Made by a program: the position numbers and the translations under genes. A stretch of 64,000 nucleotides of DNA, taken from assembly GCF_030445035.2 (NCBI RefSeq), contig NC_080685.1:113758432-113822431 (forward strand), in the 5' to 3' direction. Positions 11,301 through 22,989 of this stretch are shown here, in pieces. The DNA is from Dasypus novemcinctus (Eukaryota; Chordata; Mammalia; Cingulata; Dasypodidae). The notes under the pieces are model-generated. The model worked only from the letters and a program-made list of their open reading frames with translations, did not search any database and was not told where the DNA came from. Positions within the stretch are counted from its first letter, which is position 1. Every line of letters starts with the position of its first letter.

Positions 11301-12239
11301 AGAAGGCTGGGGGGAAGCCGTTCTCTCTAGGCTTGGGAAAAGGAGGAAAACCGGGGAAAAGCCCTGGTGTTTTGGGTTTGTCTAACTGCATGTTAGAATC
11401 TGGTACTGGTCTTATATCCACTAAAGGAGTGGAGTCTCGATTTTAATAGGAAGGGTATTTATAGGTTCGAGTCCTAATATCCTGGAAATTGGTCTAGATT
11501 AAGGAAAACAAAACTTGGTTACAGGAAAATGGATCGGCTTTTCTGGTGGAGCTTGGTCTGGGTGTAAAGTTTAAACAGTGGAAAAGTCTAGCTGAAATCT
11601 TTTGTTATGGTGCTAATTTGTGAATGAATTTGCTTTATACCAAATGTTAAGTGTTCTGAGGTTTGTGATGGCTGTGGGGGCAGCCGTGGTGAAAATAAAT
11701 ATATAAACTTGTGAGTCAGATTAGTGACCTTTGTGCTTCTGTCTGTGTCAGCTCAATGTTAGTGTTGGAGTTGTGTCCTTACATGAAGTAGAATTACAGC
11801 TGAGCTGGAGCCCTCCCTTGCCATTGGCAAGGGGGTGAAATGATTCTGGGGCAAAAGCTGAGGAGTCTAGATGTTTGTGCATGTTCTGGTGTCTTGTCTC
11901 TGGTCTGGCCCTTTGCCGGGGCTTGGAGGCCATCTGTGTCCGCGCCAAGCACCCAAGTCTGTTGGGAATGTCCCAGTCAGGGCGGCTGGGTTCCTGGGAG
12001 AGTTGCCAAATTTGAGTAGGTTCTGTCTGCCCATTTTGGCTGAAAGCTGGAAAGGGGGGAGCGGCTTGCCCCTTTCCAGTGAGTCCACCCTTCTATTCAT
12101 AAGCCGCATTCCTGTTTGTTGTGCACCCGACTGCCTGGAAGGGGGGGAAGTGAAGGAGGTGAAAAGCAGAATCAGAATAAATGCAGTAAAGTTCCCTCCT
12201 TAGGGTGTCAAAGCCAAAATACGTTTGCATTCTGCTCAG

Positions 12240-13035
12240 GTTCTTAGAAGGTATTGTAGTAACCTTAAGTAAGAGAATGTGTTCTGTGAAGGTAAACTTT
12301 GTATTAAGGGTATAAATAATTATAAAAGTTTTACAAAGCATTGTTTAAGGTATTTAAGTGGCTAATTGCAGAAAGTCATTATTTAACAAAACTGAATTGA
12401 TAATAATAATAATAAAAGGCAATTTTATAACAAACTTATTCGGCAGCCAATCTCCCCTGCCAACTTGCTTCCAAAAAAACTGTTTCTGGTATTACATGCT
12501 ACTAAGTATTTAAAGTGAAGAAAAGTTCATTATTTTAACAAACTTGTTTAGTATTAATGGCAATTATATGTTGTAAGAAGTTTGCCTGGTAACTCAGTAT
12601 GTGGGATATATGGAATGTGTTTTTATTGTTAAGGAAACAGAAGATGATTTTGTCCTAAGATAAAATGATTGATTATTGGAAAGAGTAGAGTGTGGGACAG
12701 AACCTGAATGAATACTGAAAGTGTAGAAGGTTTGTGGAAGAGAAATTTTTATGATTAAATTGAGTAAGATCAATATATAAAGAAAATCATTTATCAATAG
12801 CTTCTTGTGCTTTAACCTCATCATATCCTCAATGTTTGAAGAAGAGTCTTACCTCTTTTAAAAGAACATTTTATGTTCTAGAAATCAAATCCTGAAAAGT
12901 AGCCTTTTATTTCAAACTAACTGCAAGAGATTTATTCTTTCACTTTAAAGGAAAAATTAAAGTAATGGTTAAGTTCATTTAATATGTTATAAGTTGAATG
13001 AAAGGTATTTAAAGGTGTTATAAAATTAATAGGTT
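12240..13035 (+). repeat. Internal module shared with ERV-B, copy in ERV-A
   Basis: This AT-rich non-coding block aligns collinearly, by eye, with about 20195-21185 inside ERV-B. Both share an (ATA)n-like run (about 12403-12416), a cytosine-rich 'cagcc..tctcccctgccaacttgcttc' block, and a long stretch ending near the 'gtgggatatatggaatgtg' sequence. Neither copy has a sustained reading frame. ERV-B has about 90 extra bases near its 3' part. Confidence 0.8.
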
Positions 13036-14047
13036 TTAAAAAATTAATAAAAACTGTAACTAAGAGTTAAAATCATTTATAAATGCATTTATATTGTAAA
13101 ACAGTGGAAAGACAATAACTGAGATTATAGCTGGGTGAATTTAGCCTGAAACTATTATTTAAGTGTAAATTCTACACTAACCTTTCCTTTGTTTATGGTT
13201 GCTTCAGGCCTAACCTCGCCCTTTGCCTTTGCCTGTGGTTATTTCATAATTGAGAAGAGCTGGGACATTACTGTCTCCTCTTCTGGTATTAGTAACCCTT
13301 TCTCTCATGAATTCAAGTGTAAACTAAATAAATTGCTGCCTGATAGAATAAGGTTAAATGACCACTGGAGTTTTATTATCTCCAAAACCAAAAGGGGGGT
13401 GGAGGGGGAGAAGTCTCCTGCCTTGAGGGTCAGTGTTCCTAAGAGTGGCAATTCATGAGAGAAAGCAGTCTGTCTCCCTGAGGCTTCAAATAGCCTCAGT
13501 AAATATATATAAAACTAATCTTGTTGCTTATCCAAAACTCTGCTAATTTCAAGGTAAAATATAAAGTTCTAAAACAAAATGGTGCTAAGGCATTGAGAAC
13601 ATTTTGGTTATTACAATCCATTAAGTAAGAAAGAAAATTCTTGTGGTAAACTGCATGGTCATAGTGCAAATTAAGAAGAGTTTCAAAAGTCTTTGAAAAG
13701 TTTAAAGTAACTAAAGTCATGTTGTTGTGTCAAACTATTCATGTCTGCCTATTTGCTCAAATTGTTAAAAAATATGCAGTTATATTTATAAATATTCTTA
13801 AAGCCCAAATTGAACTAAGCAGGATGAAAAAGTCATAGAAATCTGATTATGGAAACAATTGGGAAAGGGCCTCCTCTTTGCAAGAGCTTTTAAGGCAAGA
13901 CTAGGTGTGGCAGATTAAACCTATCTACTAGGCTAGGGAATTAAGAATCAGTTTGCCTGGTAATTTCCCAGTTTAAACCTTTGTCAGCCATAAATTGGAA
14001 AAAAAAAAAACAAAACAAAGATTAGGTTAATTTTCACAGAAGAAAAA

Positions 14048-14510
14048 TGTTGATGTAACCCGGCGGCCTGCTGCCTCAGTCTCCCACTCCCGGGTTGGAC
14101 AGCAGTGGAGGAGACCAGTTTAGGCCAGTCCTATGGGCAGTGGAAGGATGCCCAAGAAGGAGCTAACTAAGTCGGTGCCATTTCAGCACTAAATTCTATT
14201 CCTTATTTGACAAAGGGGGGAGCAGGTAAAAACTAAAATGGTTGGAATGTGATAGAAGAAGCAGTTAAATCAAACTTTTGCGTGGGAAAGTTAAATCTCA
14301 GATAAGCTGTAACTTCTGAAGTATCCAATCTATGGAAAAACAGGAAGAGCTTGCATGCTAGGCTTAGGGGTATAAATTGTGTCATTTTTCTTTGTTCGGG
14401 GCACCAGCCATATCTGGCTCTGCGCCCCTTCTTGCAAGATTGAGAATAAAGTATTTTCTTCTCCACAATCTGGTGAGCCTTATTTTCTTCCAGAAGATTT
14501 CTTTCCAACA
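14048..14510 (+). repeat. Probable nested LTR inside ERV-A, different family
   Basis: Starts TGTTGATGTAACCC and ends TTTCCAACA, with a TATA-like TATAAATT near 14371, a GC-rich transcription-start-like block, and an AATAAA signal near 14446. It differs from the ERV-A LTR and from ERV-B. A run of purines inside it (near 14211-14221) resembles a polypurine tract, so an alternative is a remnant 3' end with an LTR beginning later. The flanks are A-rich and no clean target duplication can be read. Confidence 0.5.
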
Positions 14511-16975
14511 AAATAAGGTAATTAGTGGCTCTATTAACAAATTTCAGTAAGAAAAGGAAAGTCCATAAAAACTATGGAGAGATCTTTCCTGGGTTATGAT
14601 TTTAAAAAATTAAGTAATTGTGTAATGTGTTTTGAAACCTGGAAGTCAGTATGCATGTGTTTTAAAACCTGGTAGTCAGTTATGCTTTTAAATTAATAAT
14701 TTTCATAACTTAAAGAAAAGAAATTTTTAGCTTCCTGTAAGGGAAAAAGAGAACATTCCTTGCATAAACTATTATGGTTTCAATTTTATTTAACTTGAGT
14801 GTAATCTCCCATAGTTAATTTATAAACTAAATTAACATATGTACAAAATCTTTACAGTAATGAAAATTGTAAGTGAAAATTGTAAGTTCACATTGGTGAA
14901 ATTAGGCTAAAGGGAAAAGATTGTAGATATGCTCTCTTAAATAGAGAGTAAATTTCTTTCATTGGTAATTGTAATTTAGTAAGTTTATTTAAACATGAGG
15001 TGGCTACTCAATGTGGTTATAGTCAATTATAAAGAGTTTGTAAAACATCTTCCAAACTGAAAATGTTTAAATAGTTCTAGTTGTAGAAGTTATTGTTAAC
15101 TAAAGAAACTTAGATTGGTATTGGTAGCAGAAATAACTTCATGATAATAAACCTGTCTGAAGGCCACTGCAAAATACACATTTAAGTAAATGGTAATAAA
15201 AGGTTGTCTTGATTCTATTGGAAATATTCTGTTTTCATTCTAACAATGAAAAATAATATTTTTCCTCTATTACTAAAGTGAAGTACCTACTGTTATCTTC
15301 ATAGTAAAATTGTGTAAGTAGATGGTCATTTGATATATGTATTGCGTTAAGTTGTTTAAAATATATATAAAACAAGGAATAGACTTTAACATTGTCAAAC
15401 TCTTGTGCATTCGAACCAGGCCTTGTATACATTACAGGTGGCCTCTCCATGTGAGTTATTGGCTAGGCTGGTCACTGACCCCTCAATTAAAAATATGTGC
15501 TATATCAGTCTCTGGTTCTGCTCCTGAAGTTGATGGAAACTATATTGCAGTTTCAAGCTCCTGCAGCCAATAATGACTCGGTACAGCCAAGTGTACAATG
15601 GATATCGCCTCCAGACTGGCACTGTTCCATGGTGCCAGAGAGCACTATGCACCAGGCTAGTAGAATACTGGAAAATCTCTGGAATACTGGAAGGATGCTG
15701 CAACTTGCTCACTGCGTTGAAGAACATGCTAAGTGGAGCCATGATACCAGGAGACTGTAAGTAAAACTTGAGCACAATTGGCATTATGGCCTGCTCTCAT
15801 GGAGAGATAACATGTAAAGTATTACAAACCTGAAACTCAAAACTAATAATGGCAACTCTGAATCCTTATGCATTAAGTAATACATTAGTTAATATTAAGT
15901 GCTGTACTTTTATCCTGTACTAAATATATGCCTAATAATTGTAATGTTATCTTTTCTATTTTGGATCAAGTGCAGAAGTATATTAGACATGTTAAATTCC
16001 TGGTAAAATCATTTTCTAAACAGTTAATAACATGTCTATAGAATAAGGTGGCAGTCTCAGCCAGACTCAGTTAGCAAAAGTGAGGCTTGCTTGCTGATGG
16101 TGAGTCACCTATTGAACAAGTCAAAATTGCTAGAAATTGTACAATGAAAACCAAGGTGTATAAAATCTTTATTCTGTAGTTCTGATCACTCCCACAGGTG
16201 AAAACTAAGAATATTTCCAAATTAGTGTTCTAATCCTGAGTGAAGCCAGTTGCCCAAGGAGTGCCAGTTCACCAGGAGCATCTGACAGAGCGAATGAGTG
16301 TCAATCATTGAACAGCTTGGAATGTGTCTTCAGACAAAGCTAAGTGTCTGTTGCAATTTCTCTCTAAAGATGGATAACTTAAAAAAGAATATATATGCTG
16401 TTCCCACCAGCTTTTAAGGAATGCCATCTTTATAGGCATCTAATCTTGTCTATCTCTGTAATCCAATGTGTCCTCTTTTAAAAACGGGTATTCCAAATTT
16501 TTAATTAAGTTTGTTTCTTTCAGAGTGAACATCTTATTAACCATATGAAAACTTCATCCAACTTCGTACAGAATGCCAGATCCATCTTCCTCCAGTTAGA
16601 ATAAATTAAGGAGTTTTTACACCTTATTAGGCAATGACTACAGCCCATGGCCAGCAGGAAGCAGTTACAGAAAAGAGATCGTCTCCCTTCAGCACCCCTT
16701 TTAAATTAAAGGTGTAAACTCTTTAAGAGTAAAATAAAAGTAATAGATGGATCTGGAACCTGACTGGAAATCCACGTGAGTGCCAGTGGCAGCAGAATAA
16801 CTGCGGGAGGCCCCTGCCCAAGATTCTGCTGTCCAGAATGAAAAGTTCTAAACTTCTAAAAACGGTCCTTGATGCTGTACTAAAGACTGATAAATAATCA
16901 GTCAAGACAACAAACAGTCATCCACCTCATAGCTACAACAATAATTATGCCAAAGCTTAGCAAGTAAACTTTGAC

Positions 16976-16987
16976 AAAGGGGGGGAA
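16976..16987 (+). other. ERV-A polypurine tract
   Basis: aaagggggggaa directly abuts the 3' LTR start at 16988. This fixes the LTR start at TGATGTGG and gives the plus-strand priming site for reverse transcription. It is intact, consistent with mobilisation by a helper. Confidence 0.85.
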
Positions 16988-17450
16988 TGATGTGGGCTAT
17001 GGGTGGAAGGCTCTTTGTCTCTTCAGAGATAACTAAATTGTTTGACTTGTGGGTGTGAAACGGTAAGAGGCTGCAGTCCTGCTCTTAGGGACCAGCAGGC
17101 TCCAGTCCCAGGAAATGTTTAACAAAGCAAGGGCTATAAACTTTAAGTATTTAGGGGAAATGCAAAAACCAAGGCTTATCTAAAATGTCTGGAGTCCTTG
17201 CTAAAAGCTTACCTAAGATGTGGAAGAGATATATGCTAATTGAAGCCTATTGAGAACTGAAACAAAGGGACCATTTGGCCTTTCCTCTCTGTATAAAAGA
17301 CGTTTGAAAATCTTGTTCGGGGCTCGGGATTCAAACAGAAAGCTCCCGAGTCCGGCCGGCCGTCAATAAACCATTTTCCTTCTCAAAATCATTCCTGAGT
17401 CCTGGCCTCTCTATACTCAAATAATTGAACTTCTCTTAAATTCCACAACA
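16988..17450 (+). repeat. ERV-A 3' LTR
   Basis: 463 bp, the same length and ends as the 5' LTR with one observed substitution (gtggaag here against gtgaaag). Followed directly by the attt target duplication. Confidence 0.95.
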
Positions 17451-17454
17451 ATTT

Positions 17455-18520
17455 GAGATGGTACTGACTAGATTGGGGCATGAGGGGGCCTCTGGGGTTC
17501 TAGCACAGTTCTTGATCTGGGTGCCAGGTACACAAGTGTTCTTGATTTGCCAAAATTCATGAAGCTATCATTTTAATGAGAATATATTTTAGAATTTTAA
17601 TAAACTCAATACAAGTGGCATGAAGAATTTTACTACTATGTCAGTAAGCCCAATAATAAGGGCGAGAGGATTAACCATGAACTATCTGATCTCTTCCCTG
17701 CCATTTTAGCAGGAAATTGTTGACAGTATCTGAGAAGACCTCCCCAAACACAGAAGTGGGATGGGTGGGTGGAGGTCAGCAAAACACGGCCCCATGAGGG
17801 TCATCACTCTCTATCCTCAATCCCAGCTTTTCCTTTACTCCTCACCACTCTCTCACAGGACAGGATGCTGGGAAATGTCTTTTAAAAAAGAAAATTACCT
17901 TGAAATCAAAGACATTAGTTTAGATTTGGTCATTTTGGGGACACTTATGAAAAGAAACAGCGTATGAGAAGGAGAAGGAGGGATGTAAACTGAACTTAAA
18001 TCAGTCCCCAAATAGTTTCAGTATACAATTTTTCAGGAAGTCTCTCACACCATTTCAGTGGAAGCTAGTCTCACCACCTGAGTCAAACAAATGTGCTGAA
18101 CATCATCTTTTCCTTGCAGAAAGTGTACAAAAAAAGCAGACCCTTCCTGGTTTGATAACAGGTATAGTCTTTCCAGAATCATAGAAAAGAATAAACAAAG
18201 TTTCCCAGCTAAAATATGGCAGAGTCAGGACATAAAAATGATTTTTAATTGTGGAGATTTGATAACAAATAAATTGTTTCTTAATATAACCATTTCACAA
18301 CATAATCATTTGCCAATTCATCCTCAGTAGAGATCTGCTGAAGTGTGTGGGTGGATGCAGGCTCTGAATTGGTATTGTCTAAGTTTTGGCAGGATAGCCT
18401 GACATTGTATTAAAAGATTATGTTAATAGTTTGGATTGTTTTCTTATTCACCAGAAAATATTCTTATTTTCTCATACAATATTCATGCCTTCTCTACAGT
18501 TGTGGGAATTGGAGAGGGCT
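17455..18520. other. Stretch without a recognised gene
   Basis: Unique-looking sequence of moderate AT content. A 68-codon frame at 17761-17967 has no recognisable domain. No RNA gene or repeat boundary was identified. Confidence 0.4.
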
Positions 18521-18523
18521 GTG

Positions 18524-18993
18524 CAGATTTTTAAAAAATATATATTTTTATTAGAGAAATTGTGAACTTACAAAACAATCATGCACATGTGTGAAATTCC
18601 CATATAACACCCCTCTACAAATGCATGACATTGTTGCAGGACATTTGTTGCAGATTACAAAATAATATCATCAGACTATTACCACTAACTATGGTCTATA
18701 GCATGCATTTGGTATTTTTTAGATACACCCCTATTATTATCACAGTACATCTTTGACATTGATGCAAGAATATTACAGTATTGCTGTTAACTATAATCCA
18801 TAGGTTACATTCCCATGCTTCTCCATATTCTTACCACCTTTCAACTGTGATATATATTTGTTCTAGTTTATAGAAGGGCATTCTTGTATTTATACTATTA
18901 ACCACAATTCTCATCTGTCTCTGGGTTCACTATCTTATTTATTCCCTAGATTATTCTTGAACTTTCTTTCAATTGACATTTACATCCCTAGAC
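18524..18993 (-). mobile_element. Antisense L1 3' UTR, split by ERV-B (left part)
   Basis: On the minus strand this is an L1 3' end: the T-rich start corresponds to its poly(A) tail, and the following blocks recur at 26640-27180 and 47490-47960. It is cut at the taccct duplication and resumes at 24277. Confidence 0.7.
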
Positions 18994-18999
18994 TACCCT

Positions 19000-19441
19000 T
19001 GTTGGAAACTGAGGCACAGTGGCCTCACAAGGAGAGTTGTGCTGTCTCCATGGCTATGCTTGTAACCTAAAGAATGCAGTAATTAAGGGTTCTGGGCAAA
19101 TGGGATGAAGCTGTTAAAGGCTGAAAGAAAAGATGAGCACATACCTTTTGTAGTGAATAGAATACTTAGACTTTGTACCTTGAGATAAGATTTTTTAAAA
19201 TTCCTTAGACTATGGGTAATGCTGATAGTTAATTGCATGTTGCTGCTTGATGTCACATAGACTGGGGTATATAAAGAGCCCCTTGTAAACAATAAAGTTG
19301 TCTGATGAGTCTCTACTTGCAGACCCCCTGATCCCAGCTCTCTCGTTCTTTCTTTCTCATTCTTTCTTTCTTTCTCTTTCTTTCACTCTCCTTTTTCTCT
19401 TTCTTTCATTCCCAATACACTTCAGGTCCAAATCTCCAACA
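19000..19441 (+). repeat. ERV-B 5' LTR
   Basis: 442 bp, TGTTGG...CCAACA. TATATAA near 19268 and AATAAA near 19291 mark the promoter and poly(A) signal. A long TTTC/CT-rich pyrimidine tract lies at about 19338-19420. Its U3 holds a single copy of the 29-bp unit that is triplicated in the 3' LTR. Confidence 0.93.
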
Positions 19442-19443
19442 TC

Positions 19444-19461
19444 TGGCACCCAATGTGGGAC
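19444..19461 (+). other. ERV-B primer-binding site, lysine-tRNA type
   Basis: TGGCACCCAATGTGGGAC lies two bases after the LTR. It differs at only a few positions from the site complementary to the 3' end of tRNA-Lys1,2 used by several betaretroviruses. Confidence 0.75.
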
Positions 19462-19599
19462 CCGAAGAAGTCAGTGAGTCTTCCAAATCAGTATCAGGAA
19501 TCGTGGAAAAGACCTCATTGAGGGTCGTGTGACATCCAAAGCAGTGTGACTCAAGTCTTCTTTTAAGTAAGTAACATTTTCTGTGAAGTCATTAGGAGA

Positions 19600-19728
19600 A
19601 TGGGTAATCAAATGCGATGTGTGGAAGCATATTCACAAGTGTTAAAAACTTTACTGAAAGTTAATGGGGTGCCTGTAAAAAGTTATAAATTACTAGAATT
19701 GTTTTCTTTAATACAAAAGCATTGTTGA
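19600..19728 (+). pseudogene. ERV-B gag remnant (matrix N-terminus), truncated
   Basis: An ATG about 160 bp after the 5' LTR opens a frame of 42 codons. It begins Met-Gly, the N-myristoylation start of retroviral matrix proteins, and then resembles the first helices of a betaretroviral matrix domain. A TGA at 19726-19728 ends it, and the sequence beyond loses resemblance to gag. A functional Gag is several hundred residues long, so this is a dead remnant. Confidence 0.65.
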
Positions 19729-20194
19729 TGAGTCAATTGTAAACTGTATGTTTCTGTTAATGTGTTGTAATTGTTTTGTGTTTGTCTGTTTGTTCAATGT
19801 CAGTGTATATTTTGATACCTCCAGATGGTGATATAAATTAATAAATAAAAATTTTTAAAAGAGCTCTATTCAAATGGCCAAAAATTAAATAGGTGCTTAT
19901 ATTAATGCTTAAGTTTAAATGTTAATAAGATCTCTACAGTGATAAATATTGTAAGATTTGATTCACAAAATTACTATAAGTCTTTTCATAAAAAGTTGTT
20001 CTTGCCTAGATTGAAATGAATAATTTATTTTTCTTCACAGGATAAAATGAAGGATGTAAAACTTAAATGAATATTAAAGAAGGTTAAAAGTTTGTGGGAA
20101 TGCTGGCTGAAATTTAATAAGTTTTTTCAAAAAGGTGTGTTTTGTCCTAAAATAAGGTGGCTAATTTTCATAAACTCAAGGGACCTAAATGCAT

Positions 20195-21185
20195 GTGGCA
20201 AGTTGTAGAAGGTATTGTGGTAACTTTAAGTAAGGGAATGTGTTCTGTGAAGGTAAAATTAGTCTTAAAAGAATATAATTATAGTCTATATGGTTATAAA
20301 GAATTATAAGAAGTTTAATGAAGCATTGTTTAAATTAGGGTATTTAAATGGCTAATTCCAAAAAGTCATTCTTAAACAAAAACTAACTTAATAATAATAA
20401 TAATAAAAGGTAATTTTATAACAGGAAAGCTTGTCAGCAGCCAGCCTCCCCTGCCAACTTGCTTCTAAAAGACTGTTTCTGGTATTGCATGTTACTGAGT
20501 ATTTAAAGTGAAGAAAAGTTCATTATTTTAACAAGATTGTTTAGTGTTGATGGCAATTACATGTTGTAAGAAGTTTGCCTGGTAACTTAGTATGTGGGAT
20601 ATATGGAATGTGTTTTTATTGATAAGAAAACAGGAGATGATTTTGTCCTAATATAAAATGATTGATTATTGGGAAAGAGTGGAGTATGGGACAAAACCTA
20701 GGTGAATACTGAAAGTGTAGAAGGTTCATGGAAAAGAAATTTTTATGATTTAAGTGGAGTAAGATTTGATGGGTCTGTCTATAAAGTTTTAAAAGATTTA
20801 GTATCAAATAGTATACTAATGCAAAGATAAAAATTTTGTCCCTTTTCAAAGTCTCTCAAGTCATTAGTCTGTCTTAGTAAGTTTCCTGAATAATCAGTAT
20901 ACAAAGAAATCTGTTTTATCAAAACAGCTTCTTGTGCTTTAACCTCATCATTTCCTCAGTGTTTGAAGAAGAAAGGGTCTTATCTCTTTTAAAGGAAAAT
21001 AATGTTCAAACCTGCTTTCTCAAAGCCAAATCCTAAAAAGTAGCTTTCTATTTCAAACTAGTTACAAAAAATTTGTTCTTTTACCTTGAAAGAAAAATTA
21101 AGGTAATAAAATAGTTAAGTTCATTTAATATGTTATAAGTTAAGTAGAGAGTTTTAATAGTGTTATAAAATTAACAAGATTTTTT
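20195..21185 (+). repeat. Internal module shared with ERV-A, copy in ERV-B
   Basis: Counterpart of 12240-13035. Similarity is high in the middle (about 20390-20760) and weaker at the ends. It sits where a betaretrovirus would carry gag/pol, but no pol frame is present. Confidence 0.8.
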
Positions 21186-22224
21186 AACCCCCTGTTAAAG
21201 TTGTATGAGTAAAAGTTTCAAATGAGTACTTAAGGGTGTATAAATTTACCAATATTTCAGCATAATAAACAGAAGTACAATGTGGTTTAATTATGGTTTT
21301 AATTATTATAAAAAATATGTGTCACAAAACAACCTCTTACAAATTAAAATAACACTGTAGTATGCAACAGTTCCAAATATTGCTAGTTTGTTGCAAGAAA
21401 TTAATGTCCAGCTATGTCACTATCACTTTGTTTTAAAACATGCTAAGACTTTCTTTAGTATTTCCTTAGACAAGTCAAGCTAGCCTGCATTCTCCTACCT
21501 GTAGAAAAGTCAACAATGGACTTTTGCAGCCCATTGTGCATAGCCCAGCCATCTGTCCTGGCATGGTGATAATAATCTAGCTGCACAGAAAAAAACTGGT
21601 GGCTGAAACTCTACTGATGACATTATGTTAACCAGTAATCCTTTTTTCAGAATGAAAAGAAACATCAAGAAACATCAGAGACAATAGTATGTTATCTTAA
21701 GAGCCTGAACTAGGCAAACAATTGGGACAGGCCGCAAAGTTCCTGCTGCTCTATCAAATTCCTAAATGTGGTTTGGTTGGGTGGGATAAAACTATGCTCT
21801 CTGTTGTAACTGATGGAATGCAATATTTTCTCATATTAATAGAGTTTGTAATATGGTTGGAATACTGAAAATATTGCATCCCTCATTTAGCTCAAATATT
21901 AAAACCATTGTATGTATTAAATGGGAAAGGTCCTTCATGGAAGTAGGAAAACCTCCAGTAAGCTGCTTTAAATAATAATAAAAGGAAGGTAAATTGTGGA
22001 CATTAACTTAGCCAATGAAGTGGATGTAGCAAGCACCAATATTGGTTTTGGGTGGAGTTTGTGGCAAAAGCAAAATTTTAAACAAATACCCCTTGGGTTT
22101 TAATCACAATTCTGAAAAAAGGCCAAAAGCAAAATATAAAAAAGCAATTGTGTGAAGCATGGGAGGCCCTGCTAAAAGTGAAAGACTTAACCCAATAGTG
22201 TTTGGTCTCTCTAAAGACTGCCAT

Positions 22225-22646
22225 TTTGGGAAGCGGACTTGGGGCAGTGGTTAGGGCATCCATCTACCACATGGGAGGTCTGCTGTTCAAACCCTGGGCC
22301 TCCTTGACCTGTGTGGAGCTGGCCCATGCACAGTGCTGATGTGCGCAAGGAGTGCCATGCCACGCAGGGGTGTCCCCCATGTAGGGGAGCCCCCCACACA
22401 AGGAGTGCACCCCATAAGGGAGAGCTGCCCAGCATGAAAGAAAGTGCAGCCTGCCTAAGAATGGTGCCGCCCACATGGAGAGCTGAGACAACAAGATGAC
22501 CCAATAAAAAGAAACACAGATTCCTGCACCATCTGACAACAACAGAAGTGGACAAAGAAGAAGATGCAGCAAATAGACACAGAGAACAAACAACTGGGGT
22601 GGGGGGGAAGGGGAGAGAAATAAATAAATAAATCTTAAAAAAAAAA
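22225..22646 (+). mobile_element. Full-length DAS SINE (armadillo tRNA-derived)
   Basis: The 5' head is tRNA-like, with an A-box-like block near 22238 and the B box GTTCAAACCC at 22284-22293. It continues through the long GC-rich DAS body and ends in an (AAAT)n/poly(A) tail. A 12-bp duplication, aaagactgccat, lies at 22213-22224 and 22647-22658. DAS SINEs are armadillo-specific, and this is the best species marker in the window. It lies inside ERV-B and is therefore younger. Antisense frames of about 110 codons across it are chance. Confidence 0.93.
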
Positions 22647-22989
22647 AAAGACTGCCATCCCTATCCAGGGGTAGATTGCAAATACTAAAAACAAGACAGA
22701 AATGATAAACTGTTGTAGATCACCCTCAGATTATGAAAAAAACATCTGAGATACCTGCTAGTAGTAACAGGTTACTGTCATGTCCCTGCCTACTCCACTA
22801 ATATCCCTTGTAGGACTGTTGATGCAAATGCCTTTGTGAAGATGCAGGGCCCTACCACTAAAACCTGAGAAAAGGCAAAAGTGGCTCCACTGAAAAGGTG
22901 AACATCGATGAGCCATGGCCAGAAGAAGAAAAGGCATCTGGATACCGGTGAGAATGACATGGATTTGCAGTCATCTTCTGAAAGTCAAT

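Larger units (their letters stand above)
10500..17450 (+). mobile_element. ERV-A: complete, very young, non-coding endogenous retrovirus
   Basis: A 6951-bp provirus with 463-bp LTRs at both ends, flanked by the 4-bp duplication attt (10496-10499 and 17451-17454). The layout is retroviral: LTR, primer-binding-type TGG sequence, leader with splice donor, about 6 kb internal, polypurine tract (16976-16987), LTR. By eye the LTRs differ at one position (near 10734 against the matching base near 17222), so integration is recent. The internal region nevertheless has no frame longer than about 125 codons, and I recognise no gag, protease, pol or env. Because LTRs are made identical at integration, this copy probably integrated already lacking genes and was mobilised by proteins from another element. 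The 4-bp duplication and TG...CA ends suggest a class I (gamma-like) helper. Confidence 0.9.

Noticed and set aside
10963..16987. Looking for gag, pol and env in ERV-A
   Set aside because: I found no catalytic reverse-transcriptase, protease or zinc-knuckle motif in any frame by eye; the longest frames do not resemble retroviral proteins.
22225..22300. tRNA-like sequence with A and B boxes
   Set aside because: It is the tRNA-derived head of the SINE, with SINE body, tail and target duplication; not a tRNA gene.
22211..22593. Antisense frames of 109-114 codons rich in Cys, Trp and His
   Set aside because: They are the complement of the DAS SINE body, not a gene.
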